A DNA stretch of 64,000 nucleotides. It comes from Batkoa obscura. Its lineage: Eukaryota; Entomophthoromycota; Entomophthoromycetes; Entomophthorales; Batkoaceae. The stretch covers positions 620,001-684,000 of the forward strand of contig JASVEC010000014.1 in assembly GCA_030770535.1 (NCBI GenBank), written 5' to 3'. Both the position numbers and the translations under genes were made by a program. Under the pieces are notes generated by a model. The model saw only the letters and a program-made list of their open reading frames with translations. It was not told the DNA's origin and searched no databases. The stretch's first letter is position 1. The number at the start of each line of letters is the position of its first letter. Below are positions 23,875-33,887 of the stretch, in pieces.

Positions 23875-24246
23875 AAGTTTATCTAATAACATTTAAAAAA
23901 TAGGATAAATTGAACTTTCAATGAGAAGTTAATAATAATATCAATTTTATTTTATTATGAGCTTTAATTATAAAAATAGTTACCAATTTTATATCAAACA
24001 TTCTATCTAGATCTTTATTGAAGTTTAATAATTTGTAAATCTACTATTAGAATAATACTATTATTTAATGCTGATTATTATCAGGTAAAAGAAGCTAGAA
24101 ACCAAAATCCACTAGAGTTTTACTAGAAAAAATCAAAGATAAGTCCATAGGTTTTAAAAACTGGATCAATATATATATAAAATACAAATAATAGCATCTA
24201 GTTTAAATCAAAAGCAATCTTATCTCTTTTATTTAGAAAAGAAGAA

Positions 24247-24319
24247 TGGAGAACCCGGGCATCGATCCCGGTGCCTCTCGCATGCTAAGCGAGCGCTCTA
24301 CCATCTGAGCTAGTTCCCC
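24247..24319 (-). tRNA. tRNA-Ala (AGC)
   Basis: 73 nt including discriminator A. Acceptor GGGGAAC/GTTCTCC, D-arm AGCTCAGATGGTAGAGC, anticodon loop TTAGCAT (AGC), T-arm CCGGGATCGATGCCCGG. A T4 run follows within ~12 nt. No intron. Confidence 0.96.
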
Positions 24320-24644
24320 GATTTACTTAATAAAGTCTATAAGCAAATAGTATTTAATTTTTTTTGCTTAATAAAGATAAGAGTAATAACTTGGTATTGG
24401 TTTTATAAATATTCATATTTGAATGGAGACAAAATGAAATGTATTATGAAAAATTATTCAATTTTTACAAAATTGATTCCTTGAAATATTTGCTGATTTA
24501 AATTATGAGATAAATAGTTTGATACCTACATAGTCCATGATTATTTTATAAGGAAGTTATGATTCTTTATTTAGCACCGCATTTTCTATACTAATACCAT
24601 AATATTTCTAATATTAATATTGTATATATGTATATGTTTTATTA

Positions 24645-24723
24645 GCTTCACCGCTTTTTCTATTTTTTAGGTGCTATTTGAGCAAAGATTATTAATAAAA
24701 TCCTTAGAAAATATATCTTCATA
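24645..24723 (-). mobile_element. MITE-A fragment, strongly diverged
   Basis: Only the interior is recognisable (TTAGCTTCACCGCTTTTTCT ... GTGCTATTTGAGC ... ATCCTTAG), and the left end is lost. Confidence 0.45.
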
Positions 24724-25073
24724 TTATATTCATCAAAGCAGAGTGAGTAACCTTTAAAATTTGTTTATATCAGTATCATTTTAATAGAAATAAAACAAAA
24801 GTTAAGTATTAATATAAAATCAATGAATAATTAATACTATAAGTAAGGCTTTTCATGATCATTATGATTAGTAACAACATATTAATTATATAAGATTCAC
24901 ACCTAATTTAAAGCTTAAACTACCTTATTAAATCAAATTTAATATCGGGTCTTTTTTGATGAAATTATTCTTACTGTGCTCATTATTTATTATTGATTTA
25001 AATTTAAAAAATCAAGTTTACATATCAATATCAATACGTAGTCAACTATTCTCTCAATTTTAAGCTAACAGCT

Positions 25074-25178
25074 ATATGGGGATGTATTTTTTGTTTAAGA
25101 ATTTTACTAACAATCTTTCACTCAAGTAGTGCTTAAAAATGGAAAAAGTAATGAAATCAGAAAAAAACATTCCCATAT
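25074..25178 (+). mobile_element. MITE-A copy, well kept
   Basis: From ATATGGGGATGT to ACATTCCCATATT. It lies about 90 bp upstream of the TATA box of the first DJ-1/PfpI gene. Confidence 0.85.
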
Positions 25179-25270
25179 TTTAAATTTCATTTTACCAATA
25201 AAACAACAGTAAAGTATAATACATGATAATATGAAATGGTAAAAAAGCGATGAATAGGTAGTGTAAAGGG

Positions 25271-25280
25271 TATATAAGGG
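25271..25280 (+). promoter_or_regulatory. TATA box of DJ-1/PfpI gene 1
   Basis: TATATAAGGG lies 59 bp before the ATG at 25330. A matching TATATAAAAG precedes gene 3 (30547), and both are followed by AAATTAAAAATGACAAC around the ATG. Confidence 0.6.
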
Positions 25281-25329
25281 CAAAAAAGACACACCTTCTT
25301 GTTACAAAATTAAAGGTTAAAAATTAAAA

Positions 25330-26051
25330 ATGACAACACCAACATCAAAAAGTAAAATAAACCATTTAATGGTAAAATAATGTATATTAATAAATATTTA
25401 GATATTATTGATCCTTACTTTCCAAAACAAGAGAAATACAAAGTTGGCTTTATTATCTATGAACAGTTTACCATGTTAGATTTAGTAGGTCCAGCAGAAA
25501 TATTAGGTGATCATCCAGATCTATTTGAGACTGTAAGTATTGGAGTTAATGGTGATAGTTTAGTAAACTCTTGGTTTAATAGTTTAACCTATCACACAAA
25601 GCTAAGTATCAAAGAAGCCAAGAAGCAACATTTTGATTTAATAGTAGTACCTGGAGGAGTACAAGGGACTTATGCTATGGTAGCCAATGATGAATTTATT
25701 CAAGATTTCACTGAATTATGTAACAATACTAAAGTAGTATTTACAGTTTGTACTGGTGCATTAATATTAGCTCAAACTGGACTATTAGATGGACTGAAAG
25801 CAACTACTAATAAATCATTATTTTATAAAAAAACACCAGATCATCCAAAAGTCGACTGGGTTTGGAAAGCACGTTGGGTTCATCATGGTAAATTTATTAC
25901 TTCCAGTGGTATTACAGCGGGGATTGATGCAGCTTTGTATATTCTTTCCTTAGTTAAGGATAAAAAAGCTGCTGAGCATTTTGCTGAGGTGTTAGAATAT
26001 ACAGCTAACTTTGACCCTGATTTAGATCCTTTTGCTAAAGTTTATGAATAA
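25330..26051 (+). CDS. DJ-1/PfpI family protein, cytosolic type (gene 1)
   Basis: Exon 1 (25330-25351) and exon 2 (25402-26051) are joined across a 50-bp GT-AG intron and give 223 aa. Splicing creates MTTPTSKNIIDPYFPK, which matches the SKNIIDPYFP of the secreted paralogues. For that reason I prefer this model to the in-frame ATG at 25380, which lies inside the intron. The DJ-1/PfpI fold spans most of the protein: E40 (LVGPAEI) and nucleophile C124 (FTVCTGALILAQTG) at the elbow, then ATTNK and SSGITAGIDAALY. It is most like the isonitrile-hydratase/AraC-N-terminal branch of the family. The substrate is unknown. There is no signal peptide. Confidence 0.88.
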
Positions 26052-26287
26052 TAAGAAAAATAAAAAAGAACGTATTGAACAGATTGTTATGTGTGAGTTA
26101 ACTACTTTTTAAAAGCATTTTATTTTGATTAAAATAGAGTGCTCTAATTTATTTAGCTATCAATTTATTTTTATTAAAAGTAGTTATAGACCATAATCTC
26201 TAAAATACTAATAAAATGTGATAATAGTTTATTGGTAATATAATATTATAAACTTCCATCAAATAGTTATTTTCTGATCCTAGATGA

Positions 26288-26395
26288 AATATAGGCGTAC
26301 CTCTTTTTGCTCAACATTTTTACTAATGGGTTTTCTACTTAATAATGCTCAAAAAGTGGAAAATTAAATGAAACCAAAAAGGGTATCTGCATATG
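26288..26395 (+). mobile_element. MITE-A copy, strongly diverged
   Basis: Recognised by CTTTTTGCTCAACATTTTTA, GTTTTCTACTTAATAATGCT and the ATGAAACCAAAAAGGG right part. Both ends are decayed. Confidence 0.5.
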
Positions 26396-27804
26396 TTTGA
26401 TACTGTGTTAAGTTACTGAACACCTTTTCCTTTAATTAAATTAATGTTTTTTAAATTTGGTATAGAAATATATCGAAAAAAACTTTGTTTTAATAGAAAA
26501 TGAATAAAAACATAGTAAATCAACTAATTTGTTTTAGAATTCGATACAAATAGCGTATGAGTGCAAAATAAAAATTAAAAGTGATAGTCATACTACTCGG
26601 GAACTTTTCGAATACTGTTGTGGACTTGGTGAGAATTCTATCATTAAATAAATACTATCTATTGTTTAATAGTTACTTAAATTCTACTTCTGTATTTTTT
26701 TAACTTATCGATGTGGTAGTGTCTCTTATTTAATATTTCATCCATTTCTTATGTAGCGTAAAATTTAAAATAGTTATTAGCTAAATGCTGGAACAAAAAA
26801 GACTGTACAATGTAGTGAATTAGTAATATTTTATTATTGGTAATATAAAGCTTTACATTGATCTATAAGTAGCTTTATGATAAAATCATTTTTATGAACT
26901 TTTTATTTGGGACATTTTTTAAATTTCCGCTAATTAGAGTGTAAATTTCCTAGTTAAATTATGTATAACCTACAGCTACCTTTACATAGGAATTATTTGT
27001 AAATCGTTATATAATGATAACTCTCTACACGTTTTTGCTTTTTTACAATAATGTTATAATAAAGTTTTTTAATGCTGTTGTTAAATGGGATATTTATATT
27101 ACAAAACTAAATTTAAATCTGATCTAAGTTAAAAAATAGTAAAATTAGTCAATTGATAAAAAACACTCCCAAGTATTTATTGAGCAATAAACAGACTTTG
27201 TTTATAGAAATCATGTAGATAATCTTATTTTAAAGTTTAAGGACTTTATAGAGATACACACTACTATTGCAAAGTGAAATCAATAAACAACTGATTTCAT
27301 GAATCGCTATTCTCATAAATACTCTGGTTATGTAGATTTCACTTAGATAAAATTTGCATTTTAATTTATAATTAAACTGTCTTGATAAACTGAATGTAGT
27401 CTAGTATCTTTTTTATCGAAACTCACAATCGTATTCGTTATATTTTTGTTTATTGAAATTATTACAATTGTATTAGTTTTTTATAATTACCTTCTTTTCA
27501 CAAGAATTGAGTTTAAATCTGATGTACATGGAATAAAATATTCTAAATAATGAAGTTATACATATGCTGGAACTTTATTGTAACAGCTAGTGATAAGTTT
27601 TAGAACAGCTATTTATTCAATTAGTTTTTTTAAATATTAATTTTAGATTTTGAATTAATTTAAGTTATATTTTACTCTTGGGTAAACAATCAATTAGATT
27701 GCAATAAACCTATAAGAGTTGTATTTTTCTAAATAAATTTACTAATAAAAAGTGAAATAATGATGTGAAATCAAAAAAAGTGGTAATTTGGGATAAAAAG
27801 GGAG
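26396..27804. other. intergenic, no gene seen
   Basis: Spacer between DJ-1/PfpI genes 1 and 2. A possible further MITE-A relic lies at about 27715-27785 (GAGTTGTATTTTTCTAAATA ... GAAATCAAAAAAAGTGG). There are no RNA genes or sustained frames. Confidence 0.45.
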
Positions 27805-27909
27805 CATATGGTGGTGTTTTTTGGTCACATCTATTCATTTATTTTAATACAACCAAAAAGTCACACAAGTTATTAACAAGGTTCTTAAACAAAAAATACA
27901 CGTGTACAT
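27805..27909 (-). mobile_element. MITE-A-like copy in the gene 2 promoter, diverged
   Basis: CATATGGTGGTGTTTTTTGG at the left and GTTCTTAAACAAAAAATACA at the right fit the family, while the middle is strongly changed. It occupies the place where genes 1 and 3 have their TATA box, about 50 bp before the ATG of gene 2. Confidence 0.5.
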
Positions 27910-27957
27910 AAAGTCTTCCCAAAGATTATTTTTTGTTGTTTTTAGAAAAATTTAAAG

Positions 27958-28706
27958 ATGTCAACTATAAAGTCAAAAAGCAAAATGAAATACACTTAAT
28001 GATTATAAACATATAATACCCTTTATTAGATACCATCGATCCTTCTTTACCAAATCAAGAGAAGTATAAAATTGAGTTTATCATCTACAAACAGTTTACC
28101 ATGTTAGATTTAGTAGGTCCAGCAGAAATATTAGGTGATCATCCAGATCTATTTGAGACTGTAAGTATTGGAGTTAATGGTGATAGTTTAGTAAACTCTT
28201 GGTTTAATAGTTTAACCTATCACACAAAGCTAAGTATCAAAGAAGCTAAGAGGCAACATTTTGATTTAATAGTAGTACCTGGAGGAGTACAAGGGACTTA
28301 TGCTATGGTAGCCAATGATGAATTTATTCAAGACTTCACTGAATTATGTAACAATACTAAAGTAGTATTTACAGTTTGTACTGGTGCATTAATATTAGCT
28401 CAAACTGGACTATTAGATGGACTGAAAGCAACTACTAATAAATCATTATTTTATAAAAAAACACCAGATCATCCAAAAGTCGACTGGGTTTGGAAAGCAC
28501 GTTGGGTTCATCATGGTAAATTTATTACTTCCAGTGGTGTTACAGCGGGGATTGATGCAGCTTTGTATATTCTTTCCTTAGTTAAGGATAAAAAAATAGT
28601 GGAATTTTTTGCTGATATGTTAGATATACAGTTAATCTTGATCCCGATCAAGATCCTTTTACTGAGGTTTACGAGCAAGGAAAATAAACTGGCAGATTTG
28701 ATATAA
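27958..28706 (+). pseudogene. DJ-1/PfpI family gene 2, damaged copy
   Basis: The layout matches genes 1 and 3: exon 1 27958-27979, exon 2 from 28030. The intron donor is GC instead of GT, and no TATA box is visible where the paralogues have one. A one-base loss near 28625 shifts the frame, so the family C-terminus (LEYxxNxDPDQDPFxxVYE) is replaced by about 28 unrelated residues, although the lost end is still readable in another frame. From about 28085 to 28590 it is almost identical to gene 1, including nucleophile context FTVCTGAL, while both flanks are clearly diverged. I infer a conversion tract laid over an older, decaying copy. A protein of about 232 aa could still be made if the GC donor is used. 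Confidence 0.75.
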
Positions 28707-29029
28707 TAATATATAAAACTATTTTGGTTCAAACGGAATAATGCGTCTAATTTATTTAATGGTTTAGCTTTAGATTATAGTTGAATATAAATTATAAACT
28801 TTGAAATATAAATTGATTTTGGGCATATTGAGATAGTAGGATTAACAGTTTTAATTGTACATACTATTTTAATCAAGAAGCATCAATTTAAAATTATAAT
28901 TTTCAATCAAATAATCAATAAACCAAAAACTATCAACATTATACTTCATTTTGCTATATAAGATATAACTAACAAGATGGATAAGCAGATGATAACTTAA
29001 GGTATGAGTCATATTGATCGGTAATTTAC
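28707..29029. other. intergenic, no gene seen
   Basis: Spacer after gene 2; nothing recognisable. Confidence 0.4.
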
Positions 29030-29233
29030 TCAATAACACTGTGTGATGACAAAAGTTTCCTCATTAACTAAACACTGCTTGTTGATAGACACTTGTTTAA
29101 ACCATAGTTCCACGATATTTAATTTATCAATATGTAAATGTCGTTTTGCTTTAATATTTTGGCCGCTTTTTATATAGTGTAAAATTGCAAAAATTAAAAG
29201 TAAAAGTAAAACAAAGAAGACAAGCATATTCAT
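29030..29233 (-). CDS. possible small membrane or secreted protein (67 aa)
   Basis: The frame opens with a strongly hydrophobic segment (MNMLVFFVLLLLLIFAILHY) followed by a basic, then mixed tail with two cysteines. On the same strand a TTTATATACACAAC motif lies about 65-75 bp upstream, a spacing like that of the other promoters here. I know no family for it. Short AT-rich windows can give hydrophobic frames by chance, so this remains tentative. Confidence 0.35.
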   Translation of the reverse strand: MNMLVFFVLLLLLIFAILHYIKSGQNIKAKRHLHIDKLNIVELWFKQVSINKQCLVNEETFVITQCY

Positions 29234-29419
29234 TTGAAAACTATTGAAAGTTGAAAGTTAAAAAATATAATACGCACCTAATTTTGCGAACCCTGTGTTG
29301 TGTATATAAAATGGGTAAAATTATAGAAATATATATACTTTATTTTTTTTAAACCTTGGGGTATATTGACAAAGGGTTTGGATTCAATAACTGATAAAAA
29401 CTCAATATTTATAAGTTTC

Positions 29420-29524
29420 ATATGGGAGTGTTTTTTTTGACTTCATTATCTTTCCACTTTAAGCGTTATTTAAGCGGAAAATTTGGTAGTAAAATTCTTA
29501 AACATAAAAATACATCCCCATATA
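29420..29524 (-). mobile_element. MITE-A copy, well kept
   Basis: From CATATGGGAGTGTTTT to ACATCCCCATATA. Inverted relative to the reference copy. Confidence 0.85.
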
Positions 29525-29817
29525 TTATATTCCAGCTTCACAAAGCTTCATATTAAGCTATAAGCGATTTTAAAATAATATTAAACCTTATAGATATTTT
29601 TATAGTAATAATGGACTTCACTAAATCATGCTAGTTAAATTATAAATTGAGTAGTTTATTTCTTATAGAATCTGTGGCTACATTTTAAAGAAAACTGCAA
29701 AACTTGTAAAACTAACTCTTTATATATTCTGGGTTTTTTACAATAATGCTGTAGTAGGGTTTTTCAACATTGATGTTAGATTAAAACCAGTTGACAATTA
29801 TTGGTTTTATAAAAAAA

Positions 29818-29923
29818 TATGGGGATGTATTTTTGTGTCTAACAATTTTACTAACAATTTCTCTACTTAAATAGCGCTTGGAAGGTGGAAAAAGTAATGA
29901 AGCCAAAAAAGACATCCCCATAT
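29818..29923 (+). mobile_element. MITE-A copy, well kept
   Basis: From ATATGGGGATGT to GACATCCCCATAT, with near-perfect terminal repeats. It lies 294 bp from the previous copy and in the opposite orientation. Confidence 0.87.
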
Positions 29924-30546
29924 TATTAATATCATAACTACTAGTATTATTCAGATATTAAAATCTAACGTGGGCTTGTTAAAATGAGCAAAGCAAATAT
30001 TTGCTCAATTAATAATTTTTCCATAGTTGTTAGTAATTACGCAAATATCCCACTTTCTCAAACTGGGCTCACTTTAAATTCACATTACCTTTTATTTTAT
30101 ATTTTAGGTTGCCTTAATAAACTAGCGTGTTGTCTGATCATCTTTATTGAATCTATCTATATATTTATTATTATTAGGTCATTCTGAAAGCTTCAATTTT
30201 TTAATTAAAATCAACAAACATCATTACAATGGTCAATCTTAAATCAAAATTATTTTTAAAAATGCATTGGTAGTATAATTTTATGCCTTTAATCTTTTAG
30301 ATTTGCCCAAAAAATAAATGTACTTTCGGAACGACTTAAATTCTTTAAAAAAATTTAGTTAATATCCGAAAAATGCAATGTTGCTATTTTTAATTTTAAA
30401 AGATTATAACTCTTGATTCACTAATAGATCTATTTTACCAATGAAGTAGAGCCAAAACTTTTAATAGCAATAAAGGATGCATACTCCAAGAATAAACAAC
30501 ATAAAGGATGGTGTTAATAAAAAAAGTAACGGTAGGCAAAAAAGAG
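29924..30546. other. intergenic, no supported gene
   Basis: Upstream of DJ-1/PfpI gene 3. A 67-codon hydrophobic frame at 29984-30187 has no supporting signal. No RNA gene seen. Confidence 0.45.
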
Positions 30547-30592
30547 TATATAAAAGAAGAATAAAAAGCAATTATTTGTTAATAAATTAAAA

Positions 30593-31323
30593 ATGACAAC
30601 TATAGTATCAAAAAGTAAAGTAAATTAAAAAATAAAAGATAATAAACTATATACTAACTAAATTTGTTAGATATCGTCGATCCCTATTTTCCAAAGCAAG
30701 AGAAATACAAAGTTGGGTTCATTATCTATGAAAATTTCACCATGCTGGATTTAGTAGGTCCAGCAGAAATAATAGGTGGCCATCCAGATCTATTTGAGAC
30801 TGTAAGTATTGGAGTTAATGGTGATAGTTTAGTAAACTCTTGGTTCAACAGCTTAACATTTCATACGAAGCTAAGTATCAAAGAAGCCAAGCTACAAAGC
30901 TTTGATTTGGTGATAGTGCCAGGGGGAGTGGATGGCACCTATGCTATGGTAGCCAATGATGAATTTATTCAAGATTTCACTGAATTATGTAACAATACTA
31001 AAGTAGTATTTACAGTTTGTACTGGTGCATTAATATTAGCTCAAACTGGATTATTAGATGGAATGAAAGCAACTACTAATAAAATGGTATTTTATAAAAA
31101 AACACCGAATCATCCCAAGGTCAATTGGGTTTATCACGCGCGCTGGGTTCATCATAATAAATACATTACGTCAAGTGGTGTTACTGCTGGTATGGATGCT
31201 GCTTTATATATTATTTCCTTAGTCAGAGGAAAAGGAAGTGCAAAAGAGTTTGCTGATATTTTAGAATATTCAGCTAATTTCGATCCAGATCAAGATCCTT
31301 TTGCTAAAGTTTATGAATCTTGA
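30593..31323 (+). CDS. DJ-1/PfpI family protein, cytosolic type (gene 3)
   Basis: Exon 1 (30593-30614) and exon 2 (30671-31323) are split by a 56-bp intron with GTAAAG donor, a perfect TACTAAC branch site at 30652-30658 and a TTGTTAG acceptor. The product is 224 aa and begins MTTIVSKNIVDPYFPK. Without the intron the frame has no ATG before residue 26 of the domain, so splicing is needed. The nucleophile is C124 (FTVCTGAL) with E40 (GPAEI), and the protein ends in the family signature DPDQDPFAKVYES. The TATA box at 30547-30556 lies 46 bp before the ATG. Blocks at about 30755-30845 and 30945-31075 are almost identical to gene 1, with more diverged sequence between. Confidence 0.9.
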
Positions 31324-31476
31324 TAATAAATTAATATATTGAGGATTCTTTTTTATGATTCATTAATCCTTTATTTAATTGATATGTATTGTAGCATTTC
31401 AAATACAAAATTGCTTTGGTAATCTAATAGAATGGGGTGAGTTGTTTTCTTGACCGTTTAGTACTACAGATAAACA

Positions 31477-31578
31477 AATGGAGATGTATTTTTTCGTTTA
31501 AGAATTTCACTAACAATTTTTCACTCAAATAGCGCTTAAAAAATGGAAAAGTAATGGAATCAAAAAAAACATCTAAAT
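31477..31578 (+). mobile_element. MITE-A copy
   Basis: Left end AAATGGAGATGTATTTTT, complete core CACTCAAATAGCGCTTAAAA, right end AACATCTAAATAA. Placed between the convergent genes 3 and 4. Confidence 0.8.
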
Positions 31579-31808
31579 AATAAAGTTGATATCGCAACTT
31601 TTTAAATAAACAATTATTTTTAGTTATAATTGCTTTTTATTCTTACTAACTATTGGTATTTATTTTAATAAAAAGCTAATAAATAATTAAACAAATGATA
31701 ATTTAGTTTAAATTTATTAGCATTTGACTACTGTAATATTAATATCTTTATTTAGTTAATTATTTAAATTTAATTAGTTTACAATAGACTAAAATAATAA
31801 TAATCATA

Positions 31809-32549
31809 TTATAATAAGGGTAGAATCGCATACGGGTCACTATCTGGATCATCATTATATTTATACTCTATTTTTTCAGTATAATTTTTAGTATATTCAC
31901 CACCTTTGATTAAAGAAAGGATATAGGTAGAGGCGTCGATACCAGCTGTAATACCACTTGATGTAATATATCTTTTATTATGTACCCAACGAGCATGATA
32001 AATCCAGTTAACTTTACGAAGTATAGGGGTATAAATAGGATAGGCCATTTTATTAGTAGTAGCATACACACCATCAATTAATCCAGTTTTAGCTAATACT
32101 AAAGCACCACTACAAACTGTGAACACTACCTTTGCTTTATTACAAATCTGTTTATATTTATTTATAAATACTTTATCATCTAATATTTTCAATCCATCTA
32201 TAAAGGCGCCAGGTAATACCACTATATCAAATTCTTGTTGAATAGCTTCTTCCATACTTAACTCGGAAGTAAAATGTAATGAACCACTTTGAGAAGCTAC
32301 AGTTCCATTTTTGGTTATACCAATGGTTACAGTTTCAAATATATCACTATTATCACTAAAGATTTCAGCTGGCCCTGTTAAATCTAATGTTGTGAACCTA
32401 TCATACATTACTAAACCAACTCTGTATTTTTCTAGCTTTGGAAAGTATGGATCAATGATGTTTTTATGGGGGTTTCCTTCACATAATATGAAGTTGAAGC
32501 TGAAGTTGAGTAATAAGAAAATGAATGTGATAAAATAATTTTGTTGCAT
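31809..32549 (-). CDS. secreted DJ-1/PfpI family protein (gene 4)
   Basis: 246 aa, no intron. A signal peptide (MQQNYFITFIFLLLNFSFNF, cleavage near C23) is followed by HKNIIDPYFPKLEKY and the DJ-1/PfpI domain. E62 is kept (LTGPAEI). The nucleophile is C146 in FTVCSGALVLAKTG, where the other full-length members have CTG. An NGT sequon near residue 81 fits secretion. The C-terminus is DPDSDPYAILPLL. From about 32408 through the ATG and on to 32825 the sequence is identical by eye to gene 5 and its promoter, while the rest of the coding region differs. Confidence 0.9.
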   Translation of the reverse strand: MQQNYFITFIFLLLNFSFNFILCEGNPHKNIIDPYFPKLEKYRVGLVMYDRFTTLDLTGPAEIFSDNSDIFETVTIGITKNGTVASQSGSLHFTSELSMEEAIQQEFDIVVLPGAFIDGLKILDDKVFINKYKQICNKAKVVFTVCSGALVLAKTGLIDGVYATTNKMAYPIYTPILRKVNWIYHARWVHNKRYITSSGITAGIDASTYILSLIKGGEYTKNYTEKIEYKYNDDPDSDPYAILPLL

Positions 32550-32829
32550 ATTTGTATGTTTGATTCCTTTAATTGTAATAAAGCTTAATTTTTGTTATTT
32601 TATATAGTCCTTATGTACTATTCTAAGTGGAGGCTTCTTAATAGATTCCTCATTTAGATTCAGTGGATTTAATATAAATCTTAATTAACTTTTAGTGGAA
32701 TTTTAATAATTTTATATCTAAAAATAGACATAAAAATCGTATCTTTATTTTATATCAAATTAATTTATTATTGCTTGTTTTAGTATTATCAAGACTAGAT
32801 ATATTATAAAAAGAATTTGTACTAGATAA
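32550..32829 (-). promoter_or_regulatory. shared promoter cassette, copy at gene 4 (empty MITE site)
   Basis: Identical by eye to 37716-37990 and, for its first ~150 bp, to 39922-40071 and the mirror of 44284-44445. It holds the TATA motif (CTATATAAAA on the minus strand) about 50-57 bp before the ATG. At 32825 the sequence reads GTACTAGATAATC, the unfilled counterpart of the MITE-A insertion site at 37989-38097. Confidence 0.7.
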
Positions 32830-33887
32830 TCTCTGTAGTACATTACCTTATCAGAATAATAGAATAATAGATGGTACTACAGTACTACAGTATCACTTAT
32901 GTGTAAATCATGTATAAAATTAATCATGTTTAAAATCGATAAATGTAAGTTATTGCGCAAATTTGATGTAATTGTAGTTGCATAATTCTTCCCAATAAAA
33001 ATAGGAAAAAAACTATAGTGGTAATAAAATAATACAAAAGTAGCTTGTAAAGAAATTGTTAATGGTTTTGATTTTAAAGGAACATGTCTGTAAAGGATAT
33101 CAATCTCAACATTTTAATTTTTATGATGAAGGAATAGCTAGAAGTCAACGTTCTTTGAAAATATAATGAGGAGGCTCTTCCAAAATATGTAACTTGCTAA
33201 GTATTTTATTGAGGTAAACATTATTAAAACATCCTTTTTTATTTAAAAAGCATAAATCGAGTTTTAAACTCGTTTCATACTTGTTTTGGCAATAGCAAAT
33301 AGTATATTAGAGATATTTTATCCTACTCGCTTTATTTATAAAACTTAAGCTCAATTCATCTTATCATCTTTAGTAAACTAATACTCCCTGAGTTATATAC
33401 AGTAAATTTCGGTATTTTTTGTTAATTGGATCAATTAGTACAATTATATGATAAAACGGGGTTTATTAATTTTGCAATCCGTTTTTACAATGATATTAGG
33501 GATGAAATCCATATATATTGAACTTTTAACTTTAAAAAAACAAAAAATAAGTCTAATTTTCATACAATTTGTTAAGAATACAAAATAATGATCTTATTGC
33601 TGTTATTGCTTAAACTATTCTAATATCATTTGAAAAAACTATAATTAACCCAAATTGTACTTTATTACTACAGTTAATTTAGAGCATGGCAAATGTAAAT
33701 TGTAGTAATCTTGTATTTTCCGCTATTTTGTACCAATATTTTCTCATGATGTTAAAATATTCAATAATCCACCCCTGAAATGTTCTCGATACATGCTCAG
33801 TAATGTTTGAGAGAAAATAGTTATTAATTTTAATAATATGACAATGAAAAATTAAAAACAATGATATTAAAAGCAAACTTAAATATA
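32830..33887. other. intergenic, no supported gene
   Basis: Spacer between gene 4 and the small Zn2Cys6 gene. A hydrophobic minus-strand frame at 33679-33912 overlaps the 3' end of the zinc-cluster gene in another frame and is not convincing. Confidence 0.45.

Larger units (their letters stand above)
22747..24246. other. intergenic with two MITE-A copies
   Basis: Promoter side of the Zn2Cys6 gene and spacer. Apart from the MITE-A copies at 23315 and 23766, no gene or RNA is seen. Confidence 0.5.

Noticed and set aside
25380-25401. ATG at 25380 as the start of DJ-1/PfpI gene 1
   Set aside because: It lies within the proposed intron; the upstream exon is conserved in all three copies and restores the family N-terminus.
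29984-30187. 67-codon plus-strand hydrophobic frame
   Set aside because: No promoter-like signal or motif; chance hydrophobic frames are common in AT-rich spacer.
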